Virus record (IMG/VR): IMGVR_UViG_3300030103_004682
Coordinates: 1,874-34,669 of that record
Strand: one strand, 5' to 3'
Source: a virus
Length of the DNA: 32,796 nt
Shown here: positions 28,909-32,796 of the stretch, in pieces
Position numbering within the stretch: the first letter of the stretch is position 1
How the letters are laid out: each line of letters begins with the position of its first letter
Translations under genes and position numbers: made by a program
The notes under the pieces: generated by a model
Database searches by the model: none
The model's input: only the letters and a program-made list of their open reading frames with translations
Told to the model about the DNA's origin: nothing

Positions 28909-30135
28909 TCAAGGTGTATTTGCTGTCCAGCCCATCGCGCTGTGATTTGTACAATAATAATATAATGTCGGAGCTCCAGAAGCTACCGTTATTTGCGTGT
29001 AAGCTCCTGAGCTACCTGGCGTGCCGTTTGTTAAAACTCCTGTTGTGTACTCAGATCCACCTCCGTGTGTTCCATTCGCTGTCGTAGAGAAGCGCAAAGG
29101 ATGTCCAGAATTACTAGAATCACTTTGATCAAACTTATATGTGCCGCCCTCAGATAAGCTTAAAGTTACGTCTGCTGTAGCAGTAGAGCCGTCTATTGCA
29201 AATTTATTTGTTGATCCTACGTTGTAGTATGGATGGTTATAAGGGTTACCGCTTACTACAGTAACTGCATAAGTTGCATCGATTGTATAGGCAGTCCACC
29301 CCATACCTGAATGATTTGTGCAATAGTAGTAAAGTGTTGGCGCTCCAGAGGCTACTGTAATTTCTGTATAAGCTCCAGAGCTGCCCGGAGTACCTACGGT
29401 GGTGACTCCAGTAGTGTATTCCGAACCTCCAGAATGTGTTCCGTTTGCGGTAGTGCTGAAACGTAATGGATGTCCGCTGTTTGAAGAATCGCTTTGATCA
29501 AATCTATAGGTCTGACCTTCTGTTAAATAAAGTGTTACATCAGCTGTTGCTGTTGATCCGTCTATCGCATATTTATTAGATGAACCAAAATTATGATAAG
29601 GATGATTTGATGGATTGCCACCAACTACAGTAACTGTATAAGTTGTAACTGTTTGATTAGTTACAGATACTGTTCCTAAAGATGATGTGCTTGCTAGACC
29701 TGTTACTGTTTCATTTACTGTTGTACCAGTGACAGAAACACTACCTAAAGAAGCTGTGGCGCTAACACCGTCGGGTACAGCTCTATTAGACGGAACGTCT
29801 TCAGATGTTGTGACTTCTCCAACAGAGCCAGTTCCAGATACGCCTTGAAAATTGGTCCCTAAAATATTTTTATCTAGATAATTTGTGCTCGTACTATTTT
29901 TATATGTTACAACAACAAAACCTTCGCCTCCCTCAACATCGTTGTTTGGCCTTGGTTTGTATAAAGCTTCAGGATCTGCCTTTGCCCTTGTTGGCTCTAG
30001 CTGGGGGTGCTTGTTTTCATAACAAGAGGGACAAGTTTTTGCGCCGTTCCATTCTTCCTTTAGTTCATTAAGCTTGTATTCAAAACCGCAGCGATCACAT
30101 AAAGCTCTAGCAAACTTCCCAGTTGCATAAGCCAT
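28909..30135 (-). CDS. Zinc-ribbon virion protein with tandem cupredoxin-like domains (408 aa)
   Basis: Three parts. (1) A zinc ribbon: Cys13, Cys16, Cys35, Cys38 (CDRCGFEYKLNE ... CPSCYENKHP), followed by ADPEALYKPRP. (2) A short stretch with beta repeats (GVSATASLGSVSVTG). (3) Two copies of a 123-residue-period beta domain (about 166-284 and 289-405). Each has a His in SGHPLRFS (222, 345) and the cluster YYYCTNHS.MGW giving Cys272-His275-Met278 and Cys395-His398-Met401. These fit the His-Cys-His-Met ligands of type-1 copper proteins with amicyanin-like Cys-x2-His-x2-Met spacing. Electron transfer in a virion is not known to me. Cu binding is predicted, not shown. Confidence 0.8.
   Translation of the reverse strand: MAYATGKFARALCDRCGFEYKLNELKEEWNGAKTCPSCYENKHPQLEPTRAKADPEALYKPRPNNDVEGGEGFVVVTYKNSTSTNYLDKNILGTNFQGVSGTGSVGEVTTSEDVPSNRAVPDGVSATASLGSVSVTGTTVNETVTGLASTSSLGTVSVTNQTVTTYTVTVVGGNPSNHPYHNFGSSNKYAIDGSTATADVTLYLTEGQTYRFDQSDSSNSGHPLRFSTTANGTHSGGSEYTTGVTTVGTPGSSGAYTEITVASGAPTLYYYCTNHSGMGWTAYTIDATYAVTVVSGNPYNHPYYNVGSTNKFAIDGSTATADVTLSLSEGGTYKFDQSDSSNSGHPLRFSTTANGTHGGGSEYTTGVLTNGTPGSSGAYTQITVASGAPTLYYYCTNHSAMGWTANTP
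28921..29640 (-). repeat. Tandem cupredoxin-like domain duplication (369-nt period)
   Basis: The two domains of the 408-aa protein are so alike (FDQSDSSNSGHPLRFS and VASGAPTLYYYCTNHS identical in both) that a fairly recent in-frame duplication is likely. Copy boundaries are about 29284-29640 and 28921-29271. Confidence 0.88.
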
Positions 30136-30806
30136 TACATCACCCTGATATCAGGCCTCACTCTAAACGAGGCTCTATCTTCGTCCTGGTCAGATGCTCT
30201 TCTGAACTCCTCCTCATAAATAGCTTTGAGTTGTGCGGTTTTTTCAGGAGCTCTTTTGAGCGAAAGGTAATAGGCTAGACCCGCAGTAAAGCAAGGATAA
30301 AAGCGAAAAGGCATGTCCATAGTATCGATAGCCTTGTCTGCATCATCCATTCTTATAATTTTATTGAAAACTAAAATGTCAGTAGAATTTTCTGGAGCGG
30401 GCCAGATCTTCAATTTTGGAGTGCTTAGCTTTTCTAAAAAAAATTGTGAAGGCCTAGCTTGCGTTGTTTTATTTGGAATATTCAAGTATTCGCTACGCGA
30501 TATTCTATTAATACTAATATCTGTTTGCGTAGAATTAATAGTTCTCCTTACAACTACATCTAAAACATCAATTACATTTGCATTCAAAGTATACTCAGTT
30601 GTTCCTTGTGTAACCGTTTGAGTATCCTGCTCAATAGTCCATTGATTCAAGCCTCTGTTTGCCCATTCAGCTAACATAAAATTAATGGATCTTCTTGCTG
30701 TTTTCAAATCATAACCAGTTCTTAATTCCAAGCCACATCGCTCGAACGCTTCTTCTATAAATTCTGCTACATTTGGTTCAAAGTCTGTACTACCTGATAA
30801 AGCCAT
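30135..30806 (-). CDS. P22 gp4-like head-tail adaptor (223 aa)
   Basis: Binds under the portal ring and connects to the nozzle. The N-terminal EPNVAEFIEEAFERCGLELR, then TARRSINFMLAEWANRGLNQ and TTEYTLNANVIDVLDVVVRR, are the recognised pattern of P22 gp4-type tail accessory factors. The rest is beta then helical (FFLEKLSTPKLKIWPAPENS, PFRFYPCFTAGLAYYLSLKR). With the gp10-like nozzle (14607-16475) this points to a P22-style connector. It is coupled upstream to the 40-aa gene (TAATG) and downstream to the 408-aa gene (TAATG). Confidence 0.87.
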   Translation of the reverse strand: MALSGSTDFEPNVAEFIEEAFERCGLELRTGYDLKTARRSINFMLAEWANRGLNQWTIEQDTQTVTQGTTEYTLNANVIDVLDVVVRRTINSTQTDISINRISRSEYLNIPNKTTQARPSQFFLEKLSTPKLKIWPAPENSTDILVFNKIIRMDDADKAIDTMDMPFRFYPCFTAGLAYYLSLKRAPEKTAQLKAIYEEEFRRASDQDEDRASFRVRPDIRVM

Positions 30807-30928
30807 TATTTTTTCTTAGTTTTTTTCAAAGATTTTTCTATTTGTTTTGCTTGTTTTGCATGCAATCTTGACGCACCTTTAAGCTCTTTTATTAGTTTTC
30901 TTTTTTGTGCAACTGTTAAATCTGTCAT
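30806..30928 (-). CDS. 40-aa basic peptide with HAKQAK motif
   Basis: A tiny gene joining cassette B to the connector genes: MTDLTVAQKRKLIKELKGAS, then RLHAKQAKQIEKSLKKTKKK. The SRLHAKQAK motif matches the SKLHAGQAK units repeated in the 135-aa protein of cassette A. It has a perfect ATGA overlap with the 226-aa stop and a TAATG overlap with the adaptor start, so it is almost surely translated. It is basic and helical, with no membrane segment. It could bind nucleic acid or act as a small assembly factor (inference). Confidence 0.82.
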   Translation of the reverse strand: MTDLTVAQKRKLIKELKGASRLHAKQAKQIEKSLKKTKKK

Positions 30929-31605
30929 TCGTCTTCCTCCGCGTATAAATTATCAAATATTCTATTGACATCTAAAGTATAGTCTAAATCAGATTTGGAA
31001 TAGTGTATATGAGCTGAAGGTCTAAAATCAGGGGCACCTTGTCCAGTCTCAAACCAAGCAGGGTGAGTAACTCTGACTCTATTATTAGGCAAAGCAACTA
31101 TGTTGCCTGTCCACTCGCCAGCTTCGAGAAGCTGCATCACATGACTTTGCTTATGTTGAGCTGGATCATCAGCAATTTCATTTTCAGCATAATCAACCGT
31201 AAATAAATATTTAGCAGGAAAAAACTGTCCATCTATTTTTGCCATCCAAGGACAAGGAGTAGCTCTATCTATCACATAAACTGAATTATGATGCGAGGAA
31301 CAGTCCCAGGGCTGAGCGTCATGTACAGCCATAGGTTCAGGCCATTCTTCTAATGGTATATCACCGACTAAAGCGGTTATTGGCATTCTTGCCCACATAG
31401 CACCACCATGCACTGTATCTTTTTCTTCTCCTTCAGGTTCTATACCTGTAAAAATAACTTGAAAGCTAAGACACCTTGTTGGCATCGTAGTGATTCCAAC
31501 TGCCATAGCATGCAAAAATTCTCCATGATATTTTTGATGATTGTGAGTGTACTCTCTTCTTACCCAGCATTTGAAATACGGGATATTACTGTATAAATAC
31601 GCCAC
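30925..31605 (-). CDS. Conserved phage protein of unknown function, 226-aa paralogue
   Basis: Paralogue of the 221-aa protein at 12394-13059. It has the same blocks in the same order: YFKCWVRREYTHNH, YHGEFLHAMAVG, CLSFQVIFTGIE, HGGAMWARMPITAL, EWPEPM, AQPWDC, KYLFTVDYAENEIAD, PAQHKQSH, VALPNNRVR and TGQGAPDFRPSAHIH. The GTG start at 31605 abuts the stop of the 110-aa gene. The conserved His/Asp/Cys/Trp set hints at a metal-binding or enzymatic fold, but I cannot name one. Its neighbours are a basic repeat protein and a connector gene. Confidence 0.85.
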   Translation of the reverse strand: MAYLYSNIPYFKCWVRREYTHNHQKYHGEFLHAMAVGITTMPTRCLSFQVIFTGIEPEGEEKDTVHGGAMWARMPITALVGDIPLEEWPEPMAVHDAQPWDCSSHHNSVYVIDRATPCPWMAKIDGQFFPAKYLFTVDYAENEIADDPAQHKQSHVMQLLEAGEWTGNIVALPNNRVRVTHPAWFETGQGAPDFRPSAHIHYSKSDLDYTLDVNRIFDNLYAEEDE

Positions 31606-31938
31606 CTATCTTTTTGAGTTTATATAAGCTCTTCCAAACCCTCTTTTTGCAGCACCAACTGCTGAGTTTTTTCCGCCTCTTTTCACTCCTTTAGATTTTG
31701 CAGGTCCACCTACACTCATGCCTTTGGACTTAACTTTACCGCCGTTTTTCATCCCCTTGGATTTCATAACGCCACCATTTTTCATGCCTTTAGACTTCAT
31801 AGGTCCGCCATTACGCATACCTTTAGATTTTACCTTGCCACCATTTTTCATACCTTTAGATTTTACTTTACCGCCGTTTTTCATGCCTTTAGACTTTACT
31901 TTGCCGCCGTTTGCATAACCTTTAGTTTTTTTATACAT
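31606..31938 (-). CDS. KSKGMKNGG repeat protein (110 aa)
   Basis: Almost entirely 11-residue repeats (KSKGMKNGGKV and variants, seven KSKG units plus a degenerate one). About 34 of 110 residues are Lys/Arg and none is acidic. The C-terminus (VGAAKRGFGRAYINSKR) is not repetitive. The repeat style is shared with the 43-aa protein of cassette A, and each gene precedes its 221/226-aa gene. It may be a disordered, polycationic DNA- or membrane-binding protein packaged in the virion (inference). The start is ATG at 31938. Confidence 0.82.
   Translation of the reverse strand: MYKKTKGYANGGKVKSKGMKNGGKVKSKGMKNGGKVKSKGMRNGGPMKSKGMKNGGVMKSKGMKNGGKVKSKGMSVGGPAKSKGVKRGGKNSAVGAAKRGFGRAYINSKR
31666..31929 (-). 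repeat. Eight imperfect 33-nt tandem repeats
   Basis: In-frame 11-codon units of the 110-aa gene, imperfect in the third positions and in one or two residues (MKNGG, MRNGG, MSVGG, VKRGG). Slippage could change the number without frameshift. These are coding repeats with no spacers, not a CRISPR array. Confidence 0.85.
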
Positions 31939-31977
31939 ATAAACTCCTGTCAGATAATAAAACTTGTTGCTACTTAA

Positions 31978-32421
31978 TTAGGAAATAGTTGTTACTTTTC
32001 TCTTGTTGTTCATCACTTTACCACAGCCCCTGGCTATAAACCCACCATTTTTTTTCTTGACGCGGTTCTGTTGAGCCATAGCTTTTTCAATAGCCATGCC
32101 TCTTTTCATTTCGTATGAACTAATTTTACCGTCTTTGTCTAAATCAGCTTTTTGTCTATTTTTTAACACGGCTCCTCCTTTATTTTTTGTTACTCTTGCT
32201 TTAGGCGTATTTGCTACAAATTGTGTTCCTTGGGATCCCGCAGCTTTTTTCTTACGAGCGGTTGCTGCTCTTTCTGATTTCGACAAACTTCTTGCTTTTG
32301 ACTCTGGCAGGCATCTATCAGGATTTTTTTTATTTTTACTTGTGCCGCAAGGGCCTTTTATTGAACCGTCTGTCCCTATACGAAGCCAGTTTTGTTTACG
32401 CCACTCTGCTAATTGTCCCAC
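31978..32421 (-). CDS. CG/CLP-SKA protein with EF-hand and RGCGKVM tail (147 aa)
   Basis: The N-terminal half (WRKQNWLRIG, GPCGTSKNKK, RCLPESKARSLSKSERAA, Cys25 and Cys37) is paralogous to the 96-aa protein. Then comes a near-perfect EF-hand calcium loop, DLDKDGKISSYE (residues 93-104), with flanking helices. The C-terminus ARGCGKVMNNKRKVTT matches the 34-aa protein. It therefore combines in one chain two modules that are separate genes in cassette A. The start is GTG at 32421, overlapping the TAG of the 77-aa gene (TAGTG). Structural calcium binding in a virion or assembly factor is plausible. Confidence 0.82.
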   Translation of the reverse strand: MGQLAEWRKQNWLRIGTDGSIKGPCGTSKNKKNPDRCLPESKARSLSKSERAATARKKKAAGSQGTQFVANTPKARVTKNKGGAVLKNRQKADLDKDGKISSYEMKRGMAIEKAMAQQNRVKKKNGGFIARGCGKVMNNKRKVTTIS

Positions 32422-32654
32422 TATCTAAGCCTCGCTCGCATTACAATTCCCTGTCCTCTTATAGAAACCGGTCCCCCGTTAGCTTTCTTTTGTCTTTTAG
32501 ATTTTTTTGCATAGTTTGGATCTTTACAATATTTAGATGCAGCCATATTTGCATAAGCAGAAGGATATTTATCAAAAGTTCTTTTTGCCCAAGCTATTCC
32601 CTCTGGACAAATTTTTCCACCGGATTTGGCTTTTTTTCTTCTTTTTTCAGCCAT
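32421..32654 (-). CDS. Basic protein with YPSAYAN motif (77 aa)
   Basis: MAEKRRKKAKSGGKICPEGI, then AWAKRTFDKYPSAYANMAAS, KYCKDPNYAKKSKR and the end GGPVSIRGQGIVMRARLR. YPSAYAN is shared with the C-terminal domain of the 135-aa protein. The end RGQGIVM is a loose form of the RGCGKVM motif. Lys/Arg-rich. It lies immediately after the KSYCARS gene, as its counterpart does in cassette A. Confidence 0.82.
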   Translation of the reverse strand: MAEKRRKKAKSGGKICPEGIAWAKRTFDKYPSAYANMAASKYCKDPNYAKKSKRQKKANGGPVSIRGQGIVMRARLR

Positions 32655-32796
32655 CTAACAATCCCAATCTCGTCTAGCCCAATAATTGGCACTACATCTA
32701 TCAGTTGTTCCACCCATACCTTTACTTCTTGCACAATATGATTTCTTTCTGGCTGCATTATTTTTATGCATACCAAGCTTTGCATCTCCAAAAGTA
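32655..32796 (-). CDS. KSYCARS protein, N-terminus beyond window (partial)
   Basis: The open frame enters from the right edge and ends with TAG at 32655-32657, directly abutting the ATG of the 77-aa gene at 32654. The visible part reads GDAKLGMHKNNAARKKSYC, ARSKGMGGTTDRCSANYW, ARRDWDC. It is a paralogue of the 94-aa protein (KSYCARS and the end ARRRWRC). A different minus-strand reading starting at 32791 overlaps it but lacks these motifs. The true start is outside the window. Confidence 0.85.
   Translation of the reverse strand, partial: TFGDAKLGMHKNNAARKKSYCARSKGMGGTTDRCSANYWARRDWDC

Larger units (their letters stand above)
30806..32796 (-). repeat. Cassette B: second copy of the small-gene block (runs off the window)
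   Basis: On the minus strand, 5' to 3', the genes are the KSYCARS protein (partial at the edge), the 77-aa YPSAYAN protein, the 147-aa CG/CLP-SKA protein, the 110-aa KSKGM-GG repeat protein and the 226-aa protein, with a 40-aa HAKQAK protein added at the end. Five families follow the same order as in cassette A. Confidence 0.8.

Noticed and set aside
31666-31929. Possible CRISPR array (regular 33-nt repeats)
   Set aside because: The repeats are adjacent, in frame and coding, without unique spacers.
32211-32741. Plus-strand 176-aa open frame
   Set aside because: Antisense to three supported small genes, low-complexity (F/S-rich) and without a ribosome site; typical shadow of Lys-rich minus-strand genes.
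32594-32791. Minus-strand 65-aa reading starting MEMQSLVCIK
   Set aside because: It overlaps, in another frame, the frame encoding KSYCARS...ARRDWDC, which has clear paralogy to the 94-aa gene and ends exactly at the next gene's start.

Overview
This window looks like part of the genome of an uncultured marine tailed phage with a short, podovirus-type tail. The evidence is the family A DNA polymerase next to a PD-(D/E)XK nuclease, P22-like head-tail adaptor and nozzle genes, very large internal (ejection) proteins instead of a contractile-tail set, a lysozyme plus Rz/Rz1 spanin cassette, and many fibre genes of a kind common in sea-water phages. Gene packing is extreme: most neighbours overlap by 1-4 nt (TAATG, ATGA, TAGTG), and no stretch longer than about 60 nt lacks a gene. 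The layout resembles HMO-2011-type or pelagiphage relatives, so an alphaproteobacterial host (SAR116 or SAR11) is a reasonable guess. That guess is inference from memory, not a search.

Layout. (1) 1-2633, plus strand: end of the replication module, with DNA polymerase (cut by the window edge), a 58-aa ribbon-helix-helix-like protein, and a RecB/Cas4-like nuclease. (2) 2630-11217, minus strand: four large virion proteins (1626, 504, 312 and 416 aa), probably internal/ejection proteins. (3) 11276-12397: lysis cassette (lysozyme, o-spanin, i-spanin). (4) 12394-14276: cassette A, a 221-aa protein of unknown function plus small, very basic proteins. (5) 14278-16475: a small protein and the P22 gp10-like tail nozzle. 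(6) 16488-18082: eight tiny genes, seven predicted to encode membrane proteins, the likely home of the holin. (7) 18084-27509: fibre/adhesin operon in which fibre genes alternate with small conserved proteins. (8) 27503-30806: Rossmann-like enzyme, adaptor, a zinc-ribbon/tandem-cupredoxin virion protein, and a P22 gp4-like adaptor. (9) 30806-32796: cassette B, a second and diverged version of cassette A.

Everything from 2630 to the right edge is on the minus strand and reads as one or a few long late operons. It runs from the head-tail connector (right) through fibres, nozzle and lysis to the ejection proteins (left), then meets the plus-strand replication module tail to tail with a 4-nt overlap.

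The main discoveries are these. A block of small basic genes plus a 221/226-aa gene is present twice with five families in the same order, flanking the tail/fibre module. A virion protein carries two cupredoxin-like domains, each with a complete His-Cys-His-Met type-1 copper ligand set. A run of tiny membrane proteins contains at least two genes (16488-16634 and 16636-16746) that simple ORF calling misses. The polymerase has Leu at the position of E. coli Pol I Phe762, which has been linked to phage lifestyle.
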